A stretch of 35,830 nucleotides of DNA from positions 1-35,830 of the forward strand of contig JBFIPU010000015.1 of the NCBI GenBank assembly GCA_041609995.1, read 5' to 3'. Of the stretch, positions 8,146 through 16,493 are shown in pieces. The stretch's first letter is position 1, and each line of letters starts with the position of its first letter. The notes below the pieces were generated by a model, which was not told the origin of the DNA, searched no databases, and saw only the letters and a list, made by a program, of their open reading frames with translations. Both the position numbers and the translations under genes were made by a program. Source of the stretch: JABDOU01 sp041609995. GTDB lineage: Bacteria; Actinomycetota; Acidimicrobiia; Spongiisociales; SHLN01.

Positions 8146-9665
8146 ACACAGTGGAGGTCGGTGGCCTCGAGTGGAGAACTGCGTCCGGCGGTCGCGAGAG
8201 GGCGGGAGGTTTCATCCTGGAGCCAGGCGATGTCGCGCTCGAGCATCCGCTGGGGTCGACCACGTTCTACCGGCACGGCTGGCACTCATGGGCGCTCTCG
8301 CATTGGGCGGTAATCGACGATCCCCCGGCGGTGATACGCGACCCGGAGCGTCGCCGGTTGGCTGAGGACCCGCTCCTGGCAGAGCACCCGGGGCACGTCG
8401 GGAACTACGTCGGTGCCATCTCGGGCCCGGATGGCACAGCCCTCCTCCTGGGGGCTCTCGGAATGGACACGATCGTGGAGGCCTCTGCCACCACGCTGGT
8501 GGGAACCTCGCGGGGCCGGCCGGCGCCGTGGTTTGTCGCATACGGGCCCGAACAAGACGTGTTCGGGGCGTACGCCGCCGCGCTGGCCGACCACCTCGGC
8601 TCGGCCGCACGAGACCCGGGCCGGGTTTGGTGCAGCTGGTATTCGTTCTATCAGGAGATCACCGAACAGTCGATGCACGAGGTGCTGGCCGGCATCGCCG
8701 GTTTGGAATTCGACGTGTTCCAGCTCGACGACGGATGGCAGGTCGAGATCGGGACGTGGGAGACCGGCCCCGACTTCCCCAGTGGAATGTCAGCCATGGC
8801 GTCGGCCATCTTCGATACCGGATACCGGCCGGGGCTGTGGCTGGCCCCCTTCATCGTCCATGAGCGGTCGGCCAACCTCCGGCCGGAGATGCTCGTGCGC
8901 ACCGAATCCGGTGACCCCAAGGTCGCCGGGTACAACTGGGGCGGACCGTACTTCGCGGTGGACGTGACCTCGGCGGCCGGGCAGCAGCACGTGAAGGAAA
9001 CGGTACGGCGGGCCGTCGACTGGGGATACACGTATCTGAAGCTCGACTTCCTTTTTGCTGCCGCCATTCCCGGCGTCCGGGACGGTGACCTCACCGGCGA
9101 CGCCGCGTGCCGCCACGGGATCGAGTTGATACGGGACGCCGTGGGCGACGATGTGTATCTCCTCGGCTGCGGTAGCCCGATCCTCCCCTCCATCGGCGTC
9201 TTCAACGGGATCCGGGTCGGGGCCGACGTGGCCCCCTATTGGGAGAACGACCTCAACCGACTCCTGTACGAGGACTACACGTCGCCCGCCTTGCGCTATG
9301 CCATCTCCACGTCGCTGAACCGGCTGTGGCTGAAACCGCTCGTGGCGGTCGACCCCGACGTGGCCTACTTCCGAACGCGTTACGCGATCCTCTCCGACGC
9401 CCACCGGCAGCTGATGGCCGACCTGTGCCATGTGTGCGGGTACGTTGCCACGTCGGACCCACCATGGTGGCTGACCGATCACGAACGAGCAGGGCTGGCA
9501 CGCTGGCTGGAGGCCAAACCGCAGATCGAGCGTCTCGACCGGTATCGCTTCCGACTCGACGGCAGGCTGGTGGATTTCGAGCCGGCCACGCTCGACGGGC
9601 CGATCCGCTTCCGACCTGGACAAGGCGCCGAACTGGCCCTGCCCATCCCCCACGTCGACCGATGA
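8142..9665 (+). CDS. alpha-galactosidase, glycoside hydrolase family 36
   Basis: This enzyme hydrolyses terminal alpha-1,6-galactose from oligosaccharides such as melibiose or raffinose, releasing galactose. The 507 residues match the short, single-barrel GH36 group (about 500-550 residues) rather than the 700-residue form. The barrel has VWCSWYSFYQ (about 162), FQLDDGWQ (193-200), YLKLDFLF with nucleophile D302, and RVGADVAPYW with acid/base D362. There is no signal peptide, so it acts in the cytoplasm on imported sugar. The start is the ATG overlapping the FG-GAP stop. A longer open frame exists upstream but only shadows that gene. The gap to galT is 24 bp. Family and catalytic pair are clear; the natural substrate is not known. 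Confidence 0.93.
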   Translation: MNTVEVGGLEWRTASGGRERAGGFILEPGDVALEHPLGSTTFYRHGWHSWALSHWAVIDDPPAVIRDPERRRLAEDPLLAEHPGHVGNYVGAISGPDGTALLLGALGMDTIVEASATTLVGTSRGRPAPWFVAYGPEQDVFGAYAAALADHLGSAARDPGRVWCSWYSFYQEITEQSMHEVLAGIAGLEFDVFQLDDGWQVEIGTWETGPDFPSGMSAMASAIFDTGYRPGLWLAPFIVHERSANLRPEMLVRTESGDPKVAGYNWGGPYFAVDVTSAAGQQHVKETVRRAVDWGYTYLKLDFLFAAAIPGVRDGDLTGDAACRHGIELIRDAVGDDVYLLGCGSPILPSIGVFNGIRVGADVAPYWENDLNRLLYEDYTSPALRYAISTSLNRLWLKPLVAVDPDVAYFRTRYAILSDAHRQLMADLCHVCGYVATSDPPWWLTDHERAGLARWLEAKPQIERLDRYRFRLDGRLVDFEPATLDGPIRFRPGQGAELALPIPHVDR

Positions 9666-9689
9666 GCGCGGATCGATGAGTGTAGATCC

Positions 9690-10712
9690 ATGAACGAGGC
9701 ACCCCACCGGCGCTACGACCCGCTCGGCGACAGCTGGGTGCTGGTCTCACCCCACCGGACGAGCCGTCCTTGGCTGGGGCGGGTCGACACCCCCAATGCC
9801 GAGAGCCTTCCCGCTTACGACCCCACCTGTGCGCTGTGCCCGGGCAACGACCGAGCCCACGGACGAACCAACCAGGCGTACAGCAGCACGTTCGTCTTCG
9901 ACAACGACTTCCCCGCGATACTGGCCGACGCGAGCACGCCGCCGTCCACCGGCTCGCCCCTGTTGCGCTCTGAAGCCGTCGCCGGAACCGCCCGGGTCAT
10001 CTGCTTTTCACCGCATCACGATCTCTCACTGGCCCGGATGTCGAAGACAGACATCCGGTCCGTCATCGACGTCTGGGGCGAGCAGATCGAAGAACTGTCG
10101 ATTGCCTATCCGTGGGTGCAGGTGTTCGAGAACAAGGGCGAGCAGATGGGTGCCTCCAACCCTCACCCGCACGGACAGCTGTGGGCGACCACGACCCTCC
10201 CGACGATGGCCGCTACCGAACAGCGGACCCAGCGCGAATACTTCGAACGCGAGAACCGAAGCATGCTGGTCGACTATGCCAAAACCGAACAGGGCTCGGA
10301 CCGGGTCGTGATCGAGCGAGATGGGTTCATGGTCCTGGTCCCGTATTGGGCCACGTGGCCCTTCGAGGTCCTGCTTCTCCCCACGAGCGACGTGCAGCGC
10401 CTCCCCGATCTGCCAGACGGCCCGCGTGATGGCCTCGCCTCAGTCCTGCGCGAGTTGCTGATCCGCTACGACAACCTCTTCGAGACGAGCTTTCCCTATT
10501 CCATGGGTTGGCACGGGGCACCGGGGGTCGCCGATTCGCCCCACTGGCAACTACACGCGCACTTCTATCCACCACTGCTGCGCTCCGCCGAGGTGCGCAA
10601 GTTCATGGTCGGATACGAGATGCTGGGCGAGCCCCAGCGCGACATCACCCCCGAGCTGGCCGCGGCCCGACTGCGCGAGGTGGCCGATGTCCACTACCTC
10701 GAACGTGGATAG
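9690..10712 (+). CDS. galT: galactose-1-phosphate uridylyltransferase
   Basis: GalT is the second step of the Leloir pathway: galactose-1-phosphate plus UDP-glucose gives glucose-1-phosphate plus UDP-galactose. The 340 residues contain GASNPHPHGQ with the His-Pro-His motif at 159-161. H161 corresponds to the uridylylated nucleophile (H166 in E. coli). The metal-site pair C47/C50 (CALC) and SPHHD (107-111) are kept. The C-terminal half has the second HIT-like part with HWQLHAHFYPP. It follows GH36 by 24 bp and overlaps the galactokinase gene by 26 bp, so the three act as one unit on released galactose. The start is an ATG after a short imperfect repeat of GATCxATGA. Confidence 0.96.
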   Translation: MNEAPHRRYDPLGDSWVLVSPHRTSRPWLGRVDTPNAESLPAYDPTCALCPGNDRAHGRTNQAYSSTFVFDNDFPAILADASTPPSTGSPLLRSEAVAGTARVICFSPHHDLSLARMSKTDIRSVIDVWGEQIEELSIAYPWVQVFENKGEQMGASNPHPHGQLWATTTLPTMAATEQRTQREYFERENRSMLVDYAKTEQGSDRVVIERDGFMVLVPYWATWPFEVLLLPTSDVQRLPDLPDGPRDGLASVLRELLIRYDNLFETSFPYSMGWHGAPGVADSPHWQLHAHFYPPLLRSAEVRKFMVGYEMLGEPQRDITPELAAARLREVADVHYLERG

Positions 10713-11850
10713 GCCGCCGGCCCGCCACCGCGCCTTGTCGCTCTTCCGCCGCGAGATCGGCAACAGCCCATCCCACATCGTGAGATCACCTGGCCGCGTC
10801 AACCTGATCGGCGAACACACCGACTACAACGGCGGCTTCGTCTTCCCCATGGCGCTGGAACACGCCACCTACCTGGCCTTCGCCCCCCGCGACGACAACC
10901 GGGTGCGCCTCTTCTCCGAGGGGTACCACACGGTGGAGTTCTCAACCATCGACGGGGCGCCCGAGCGCGGCTGGGCCAACTACGGCAAAGGGGTGCTGGT
11001 CCGGCTGAGCGATGCCGGCTTCGATTCCACCGGATTCGACGCCGCCGTCGCAAGTGACATCCCGATCGGAGCCGGTCTTTCGTCGTCGGCGGCCCTCGAG
11101 GTCGCTCTGGGCCTGGCGGTGGCGCCGCACATCGACCGCACCGACCTCGCCCATCACGCCCAATGGGTCGAAAACGAGTGGCTCGGCATCCCTTCCGGGA
11201 TCATGGACCAGTTGATCGTCGCCACAGCCACCGAAGACCACCTCAAGCTCATCGACTGCCGGAGCCTGGAAACCACCGATCACCTTCTTTCATCGGACCT
11301 GGCGGTGGTGGTCCTCGACACGAGCACGCGAAGGTCGCTCGTGGGCTCGGAGTATGCCGAACGGCGCCAGTCGTGCGAGCGGGTGGCATCCGAGCTGGGA
11401 GCCCAATCGCTACGCGACCTGACCATCGATGACGTCGAAGACGCCGCCCTCGATCCGATTGACCGGGCCCGCGCCCGGCACGTCATCGAAGAGAACGACC
11501 GCACCATCGCCGCCGCCAACGCCCTGGGAGCCGGGGACGCCGAGACCGTGGGCCGGCTCATGAACGAAAGCCACGTGTCGATGCGCGACCTGTTCGACAT
11601 CTCCAGCCTCTCCCTCAACGCAATGGTCGAGGCGGCCCAGGACGCGCCCGGCTGCTACGGGGCCCGCATGACGGGGGGTGGGTTCGCCGGTTGTGCGGTG
11701 GCGCTGGTCGACCGAACACACCTCGATGACTTCACGACGGCCACGGCCGCCACCTACGCCGGGCTCACCGACCTGGAACCGGCCATCTACGCCTCCGGTG
11801 CGGCCGCCGGTGCATCGATTGAACCGCTCGCCGGCAGCCTCAACGCCTAG
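10687..11850 (+). CDS. galK: galactokinase
   Basis: GalK phosphorylates galactose with ATP to galactose-1-phosphate, the substrate of the upstream GalT. The 387-residue GHMP kinase shows GRVNLIGEHTDYN (36-48, galactokinase signature with R37), PIGAGLSSSAAL (126-137, phosphate loop), GIMDQ with catalytic base D174, and TGGGFAGC (329-336). The ATG lies inside galT, giving a 26-bp overlap. A GTG at 10705 would shorten the N-terminus by six residues and is equally in frame. Its stop overlaps the stop of the convergent CHAD gene. No galE is in the window, so UDP-galactose must be recycled by an epimerase elsewhere. Confidence 0.96.
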   Translation: MSTTSNVDRPPARHRALSLFRREIGNSPSHIVRSPGRVNLIGEHTDYNGGFVFPMALEHATYLAFAPRDDNRVRLFSEGYHTVEFSTIDGAPERGWANYGKGVLVRLSDAGFDSTGFDAAVASDIPIGAGLSSSAALEVALGLAVAPHIDRTDLAHHAQWVENEWLGIPSGIMDQLIVATATEDHLKLIDCRSLETTDHLLSSDLAVVVLDTSTRRSLVGSEYAERRQSCERVASELGAQSLRDLTIDDVEDAALDPIDRARARHVIEENDRTIAAANALGAGDAETVGRLMNESHVSMRDLFDISSLSLNAMVEAAQDAPGCYGARMTGGGFAGCAVALVDRTHLDDFTTATAATYAGLTDLEPAIYASGAAAGASIEPLAGSLNA

Positions 11851-12818
11851 CCGCCGGCCCGCCACTCACGCCAATATGCATGGAGCCGGGATGTGAAGCG
11901 GCGAGGTTTGTCCGCGAAGACACGCTCACCCATCGGACGAATGACGTGATGGAGTTGGCGACGCCGCTGCTCGATCATGGCTTGCAGTCGATCTCGGTCA
12001 GCCGCTTCACCCAGGCCCAGGTCTGCCACTGTCGCACCCAGCACCGCCAGGTCGTGCTCGTCACCCAGTGCCTCGGCCATGAGGTTGAGGTATTGCTCTA
12101 CGTCTTCGTGCTCCACCGGCCATGCCGGCTGCAGGAACTCGGTGTGATAACCGATGTGCTTGACCTGTTTGCGCCACTCGTGAAAGGCCTCGGCCGTTCC
12201 GTCGCCATAGGCGACACGCATCGCCTTGCGGGCCAGGCGATACGTCCGGCAGATCCCCCCAGAGACCAGGTCGAATTCGTCCGATGGGGCGGACAACTGC
12301 CAGCCCGCCACTCGCCTGCTCGCGGCCCGGAGTACGCCCACGACCTGTTCGATCGCTTTCTCATCCAATGATGCGGCCCGTTCGTCGGCGATGGCCACGA
12401 GCTCGGCCCGTAAACCGGTGAGGCCACCTTCGGGTGATGCCGCCACCAGCCCATCGAACGCCTCGACCAGCACATCTGCGTCCCGTGCTGCCGAGATGAG
12501 ACGGGCGGCGTCGCGCATTGTCCGGTTCTCCCGCCGGAACCGCTTCTTGCCGAGCTGCGGACGCACCATCCGCAACAGGGCGCGCACCCGCTTCATGGCC
12601 TTGCGCGCCTCATGAATGGCCACCCGCCGGTCCAGGAGCGGGTCCTCCAGTTGTTTTGCGGCCCGATCGAGTAGGGAGGTTGCGATCCGTTCCAGCCCGG
12701 CTGCCAGCGGCTCGTCCCTCGCGACGGAGAACGGCACCGCCCACCACGGACGAGCATCGGCCTCCGGTGGGCCTGCCGCCGGCACCGAATCGTGCGTGGG
12801 GGTGTCCGGCTCGTGCAT
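11847..12818 (-). CDS. CHAD domain protein
   Basis: The CHAD domain is a conserved histidine- and lysine/arginine-rich helical bundle that binds polyphosphate, often on polyphosphate granules. The 323 residues show the family pattern: VAIHEARKAMKRVRALLRMV, LGKKRFRRENRTMRDAARLI with DADVLVE, then a second half with FHEWRKQVKHIGYHTE and EALGDEHDLAVL. There is no signal or membrane segment and no linked CYTH domain. The ATG at 12818 is preceded by AGGTGG at 5-nt spacing. Open frame continues upstream but lacks family features. The stop overlaps that of convergent galK. No functional link to neighbours is visible. Confidence 0.9.
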   Translation of the reverse strand: MHEPDTPTHDSVPAAGPPEADARPWWAVPFSVARDEPLAAGLERIATSLLDRAAKQLEDPLLDRRVAIHEARKAMKRVRALLRMVRPQLGKKRFRRENRTMRDAARLISAARDADVLVEAFDGLVAASPEGGLTGLRAELVAIADERAASLDEKAIEQVVGVLRAASRRVAGWQLSAPSDEFDLVSGGICRTYRLARKAMRVAYGDGTAEAFHEWRKQVKHIGYHTEFLQPAWPVEHEDVEQYLNLMAEALGDEHDLAVLGATVADLGLGEAADRDRLQAMIEQRRRQLHHVIRPMGERVFADKPRRFTSRLHAYWREWRAGG

Positions 12819-12887
12819 CAATACCACCTGACAGACTGGCGAAGGACCCGGCGTCACCCTAGAACCCACCTGATCCGAAGGCGACCA

Positions 12888-12893
12888 TATCCT
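12888..12893 (+). promoter_or_regulatory. -10 hexamer TATCCT, leaderless start
   Basis: TATCCT fits TANNNT and lies 7 nt before the ATG at 12901, which has no Shine-Dalgarno. This is the spacing expected when transcription starts at the A of the start codon. Confidence 0.45.
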
Positions 12894-12900
12894 GAGATAC

Positions 12901-13383
12901 ATGTTCTCCGAAGTCCAGAAGTTCCGCCAGCATTTGTTGTGGGCGCTGCTGTTTTTGCCACTGCTGGCTGTGACCGTGACTGCCGTCATGGTGATGCGGT
13001 CGTTGCGGGCCGGCGATGCGCCGGCGGGCCTGTTGGGACTCGTGGGTGGCGTCGGCGCCATCGTGGCGCTCGTCACCTCCTTCTTCATTGCCGGCGCCCT
13101 CGAGACCGAGGTGGGCCAGGAGGGCTTGTCGGTTCGCTTTCGACCGTTCCGGGGCCGGGTGATCAGCTTCGAGGAGATCGCCAGCGCCGATGCCCGCGAG
13201 TACTCGCCGATCAGGGAATACGGAGGCTGGGGATACCGGATCAGCCCGGCGGGCCGCGCCTACAACGTGTCGGGCCGCCACGGGGTCCAGCTGGTTCTCA
13301 AAGACGGAAGCCGGATCCTGATCGGGTCGCAGCGAGCCGACGAGCTGGCCGCCGCCGTCCAGGCGCGGATCGAGCCTTCTTAA
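12901..13383 (+). CDS. small membrane protein with PH-like C-terminal domain
   Basis: This 160-residue protein has two hydrophobic segments (about 12-32, ALLFLPLLAVTVTAVMVM; and 43-65, LGLVGGVGAIVALVTSFFIA). A soluble domain with a bacterial PH-like pattern follows: EGLSVRFRPFRGRVISFEEI, YGGWGYRISPAGRAYNVSG, VQLVLKDGSRILIGSQ and a closing helix DELAAAVQARI. Such proteins are widespread and mostly uncharacterised. No catalytic motif is visible. It diverges from CHAD and ends against the caiD-like gene, with the TAA stops overlapping. The domain call is a pattern match by eye. Confidence 0.7.
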   Translation: MFSEVQKFRQHLLWALLFLPLLAVTVTAVMVMRSLRAGDAPAGLLGLVGGVGAIVALVTSFFIAGALETEVGQEGLSVRFRPFRGRVISFEEIASADAREYSPIREYGGWGYRISPAGRAYNVSGRHGVQLVLKDGSRILIGSQRADELAAAVQARIEPS

Positions 13384-14150
13384 CGACCCGTCCATTCCGG
13401 GGGGCGGCCATCGGCAAATGCTTGCGGCCCCTCCCGGGCGTCCTCGCTGGCGAGCATCGCCTGGTAGGCCGAATGGGCCCGGAGCGCGGCATAGGCATCG
13501 GGCAACGCCAGATGTTGGGTGTCGCGAATCGCAGCCAGGATGGCCTGCACCGCCAGCGGAGCGACCGCCACCACCCGATCCGCGAGCGCGCGAGCAGCCT
13601 CGAGCACATCGTTGGGTGGGCACACCTCGTTGACGAGGCCCCAGGCCATGGCCTCGGCCGCCGAAAGCCGGCGGCCGGTGATCAGGAGCTCTTTGGCGAG
13701 GGCAGAGGGCATGAGCCGCGGGAGTCGCAGGGTGCCGGCATCCGGAATCACCCCGGCGGCGGTTTCGCCGAAGAAGAATTCGGCTTCGTCCGAGGCCACG
13801 ACGAGATCGGCGGCCAAAACCAGCTCGAAGCCGCCGCCGACAGCGAGTCCGTTGACGGCCGCGATGACCGGCTTCGCCAGGCCCGGCAATTCGGGGAAGC
13901 CGCCAAACCCGCCGGGACCGTAATCCGCTTCGTAGTCCTCGCCGGCCGCGGCCGCCTTCAGGTCCCACCCCGCCGAGAAGAACCGGTCCCCGGCGCCGGT
14001 GAGGATCGCCACCCGCAGGTCCGCATCGTCGCGGAACCGGCTGAACGCTTCCCCCAGCCGGCGGCTGGTTGCCGCATCGATCGCGTTGGCCTTGGGCCGG
14101 TCGAGGGTGATCTCGACGATCGGTCCCCGCCGATCGACGTGCACGCTCAC
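13380..14150 (-). CDS. caiD: crotonobetainyl-CoA hydratase-like enzyme (CaiD-like, crotonase family)
   Basis: Crotonase-fold enzyme of 256 residues that should hydrate crotonobetainyl-CoA to L-carnitinyl-CoA. It matches E. coli CaiD as I recall it along most of its length: KANAIDAATSRRLGEAF, LRVAILTGAGDRFFSAGWDLKAA, YGPGGFGG, and the tail SEDAREGPQAFADGRPPEW. Both crotonase glutamates are present, E109 in GGGFEL and E129 in FFGETAAGV. The start is a GTG overlapping the TfoX-N stop (GTGA). It is the last gene of a run with acyl-CoA synthetase and acyl-CoA dehydrogenase genes, upstream of which lie carnitine dehydrogenase and BKACE genes. Crotonase assignments by eye can mislead at substrate level, so function is strongly suggested rather than proven. 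Confidence 0.82.
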   Translation of the reverse strand: MSVHVDRRGPIVEITLDRPKANAIDAATSRRLGEAFSRFRDDADLRVAILTGAGDRFFSAGWDLKAAAAGEDYEADYGPGGFGGFPELPGLAKPVIAAVNGLAVGGGFELVLAADLVVASDEAEFFFGETAAGVIPDAGTLRLPRLMPSALAKELLITGRRLSAAEAMAWGLVNEVCPPNDVLEAARALADRVVAVAPLAVQAILAAIRDTQHLALPDAYAALRAHSAYQAMLASEDAREGPQAFADGRPPEWTGR

Positions 14151-14485
14151 TTCTTCTTGGCCTCCCGCGCCGTTTCGAGAGCCTCACGGGCGCGACCCAG
14201 CAGGCGCTCTTCGCTGGTGCGCTCCGAGTCGGTGATCGACCAGTAGGGCATCCGCCCGTGCCCCACCGCCCCGGACGCCTCGAGTGCTTCCACCTGATCA
14301 TCGGATGCCCGGAAGAAGGGAGTTCCAGCCGAATCCACGAGGGCGAACATCACGTCGTCGCAAAAGACTCCGTATCCCCCGAACATCTTCTTGGAAGCCA
14401 CTCCTCCGAGCTCCTGGAGAGCGTCGACCAGCTCCTCAGCGGTCGCAGACGCCTCCCCGGTCAACTTGCCTCCTTTCTCACCCAT
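14147..14485 (-). CDS. TfoX N-terminal domain protein
   Basis: This 112-residue protein has the TfoX/Sxy N-terminal fold pattern: KKMFGGYGVFCDDVMFALV, then FFRASDDQVEALE and GRMPYWSITDSE. A Lys/Arg/Glu-rich helix ends in KKK. TfoX-N proteins without the C-terminal domain are common outside competent Gammaproteobacteria and their role is unclear. It overlaps the upstream acyl-CoA synthetase by 8 nt and the downstream caiD-like gene by 4 nt, so it is translationally embedded between two pathway enzymes. No DNA-binding or catalytic motif is visible. Confidence 0.8.
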   Translation of the reverse strand: MGEKGGKLTGEASATAEELVDALQELGGVASKKMFGGYGVFCDDVMFALVDSAGTPFFRASDDQVEALEASGAVGHGRMPYWSITDSERTSEERLLGRAREALETAREAKKK

Positions 14486-16493
14486 CGGCGTCTCCTTGCT
14501 CGATCAGTGCGTCGACCGCAACTACCTGCTCAGGAGTAACGATCAGCGGATTGACTTCGATGGCGTGCAGTTCGGGGTGGTCGAGGGCGGCCCAGCTGAT
14601 GCGTGCGATGGCCTCGCACACGAGGTCGAGGTTGGCGCTCGGCCTTCCTCGGTAGCCGTCCAGCAATGGCGCGATCGACAATCGCCCGATCGCGTCGCGG
14701 ATCTCGGACTCACTGACCGGCAGGAGCAGGTTCGCCGTGTCGCGGGTCAGCTCAGTCAGCTCTCCCCCGGCCCCCACGGTGAGCAGCCAGCCAATCCCCC
14801 GGTGTTGGCGTACTCCGACTATCAGTTCGGCGACGCCGTCTTCGATCATCTGCTCGACGAGGTACCGGTCAGATGGTGGGAGTGCCTCCATGGCGGTGGC
14901 GACCTCCGCTGCGCTGAAGAGGTTTAGCACCACCCCGCCCACGTCAGATTTGTGATGGGTCTCCAAGATCTTGAGCGCAACCGGGAAGCCGAGCTCGATT
15001 GCCACCTCGACCGGGCGTTCGGTGACGGCTCCCGAGGGCACCTTCACACCGGCCTGGGTCAGGAACTGTTTGGCGTCCCATTCGGAGAGGACGGCGCCGG
15101 CCGTGCCCGCGGGCGGCACCGGGTGCAGCGAGGGGCTCGGCCCCAGAAACCGGCGGCCGAACATGGCGGCGGCCTCGAGTCCCACCAACGTCTCCTCGAT
15201 CCCCGTCATGGGCGCCAGCCCCCGCTCGATCAGGTGAGCGCGAACCTCGGCCGGCATCGTTTCGGGCAGCGTCGAGGTGATGACCGCAGCCGTGCCCGTT
15301 CGGCGGGCGGCGGCCACCATGGCGTCCACCGTCGTCCACCAGGTGGCGACATCGTTGTGGGCCCGGTTGGGGAAATCCAGGACCAGGATCGCAGCGTCGT
15401 AGGCGCCCGACAGTGCGGTGGTGAACGTCCCTGTCAGCGCTTCCCGGTCACCCCATTGGAACGTGTGATAGTCGAGCGGGTTGGACACGTTGACCAGATC
15501 ATCGAGATGGGCGGAGATGTCGCGAGCATGATCGGGATCGAAGTCGGGGAACTCGATGGCATACCCGGACGCCCGATCGGCGACGAGAGACGCCTCTCCC
15601 CCGGAACAGCTGAGCGAGATGAACTGGTTGCCGTCGAGGGGCCCGGTGACGGCCAGCAACTTCAGGACTTCGAGAAACTCAGGAACCGTGTGCACCCGAT
15701 ACACCCCGTAGCGCTCAAACAGTGCATTGACGGCGGCGTCATCCCCCGCCAAGGAGGCGGTATGGCTCACGGCGATCCCGGCGCCCTGTTCGGACACTCC
15801 GGTTTTCAGTGCCACCACCGGCACCCCCTGCTCCCGCGCCCGGACCGCAGCCCGGGCGAACATCTCGACGTCGCGAAAGCCTTCAACGTGGATGCCGATC
15901 GCTTCGACCCGATCGTCGTCGAGGAGCGCCAGCATGCAATCTTCGACTCCGACGACCGCCTGGTTTCCCACCGTCACGACGTGCGAGATGGGAACCCCGC
16001 GGTCCTGCAGCGTGAAGTTGAGCGCCATGTTGCCGGACTGGGATACGATCGCCACACCCAGATCGGTCGGCTCGAGGCCGTGCTCGTCGGGCCACAGCGC
16101 CACGCGCGATGCGCTGTTGATGAACCCGTAGCAGTTGGGCCCGAGCAGGGGCATGCCACTGGCGGCATCCGCCAGTTCAGCCTGCAGTTCGACCTCGCCC
16201 ACTTCTGCGAAGCCCGACGCGTAGGCCACGGCCCCGCCACATCCCAGTCGCGCCAGCGCCCGCACGACCTCGATCGAGTCCTTTCGGCGAACGGCCACAA
16301 ACGCGGCGTCCGGCGGCCCGGGCAAGCTCTCGACGTCGGGCACAGTTGGCCGGCCGCCGATCGCCCGATGGGGATTGACGGGCCAGATCTCGCCGGCGTA
16401 GCCGAGAGCGTCGCATTGGGCGATGACCCGTTCGGCTTCGATCCCGCCGATCACGGCGATCGAAGTCGGGCTGAAGAAACGGTTGAGCTTCAT
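14478..16493 (-). CDS. NDP-forming acyl-CoA synthetase (acetate-CoA ligase family, fused alpha/beta)
   Basis: This 671-residue protein activates a carboxylic acid to its CoA thioester through a phospho-histidine. Order of domains: CoA-binding Rossmann domain (1-130, LLGPNCYGFIN 116-126); succinyl-CoA-ligase-like domains with SQSGNMALN and the catalytic His in GIAVSHTASLAGDD (H244); then a C-terminal ATP-grasp domain (about 465-671, GFPVALKI, HKSDVGGVVLNL, VEQMI, AIEVNPLIV). It overlaps the PEP mutase-family gene (ATGA) and the TfoX-N gene (8 nt). In context it is the best candidate for making gamma-butyrobetainyl-CoA or a related betaine-CoA, a job done by AMP-forming CaiC or CoA transferase CaiB elsewhere. 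The family is certain; the acid is inferred. Confidence 0.9.
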   Translation of the reverse strand: MKLNRFFSPTSIAVIGGIEAERVIAQCDALGYAGEIWPVNPHRAIGGRPTVPDVESLPGPPDAAFVAVRRKDSIEVVRALARLGCGGAVAYASGFAEVGEVELQAELADAASGMPLLGPNCYGFINSASRVALWPDEHGLEPTDLGVAIVSQSGNMALNFTLQDRGVPISHVVTVGNQAVVGVEDCMLALLDDDRVEAIGIHVEGFRDVEMFARAAVRAREQGVPVVALKTGVSEQGAGIAVSHTASLAGDDAAVNALFERYGVYRVHTVPEFLEVLKLLAVTGPLDGNQFISLSCSGGEASLVADRASGYAIEFPDFDPDHARDISAHLDDLVNVSNPLDYHTFQWGDREALTGTFTTALSGAYDAAILVLDFPNRAHNDVATWWTTVDAMVAAARRTGTAAVITSTLPETMPAEVRAHLIERGLAPMTGIEETLVGLEAAAMFGRRFLGPSPSLHPVPPAGTAGAVLSEWDAKQFLTQAGVKVPSGAVTERPVEVAIELGFPVALKILETHHKSDVGGVVLNLFSAAEVATAMEALPPSDRYLVEQMIEDGVAELIVGVRQHRGIGWLLTVGAGGELTELTRDTANLLLPVSESEIRDAIGRLSIAPLLDGYRGRPSANLDLVCEAIARISWAALDHPELHAIEVNPLIVTPEQVVAVDALIEQGDADG

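Noticed and set aside
9660..9700. Three near-repeats of GATCxATGA before galT
   Set aside because: Too short and imperfect to support a repeat element; probably chance plus start/stop codon overlap.
12792..14246. Long plus-strand reading frame of 484 codons across the CHAD and caiD regions
   Set aside because: Arg/Gly-rich shadow of real minus-strand genes with no domain pattern; GC-rich DNA gives long antisense frames.
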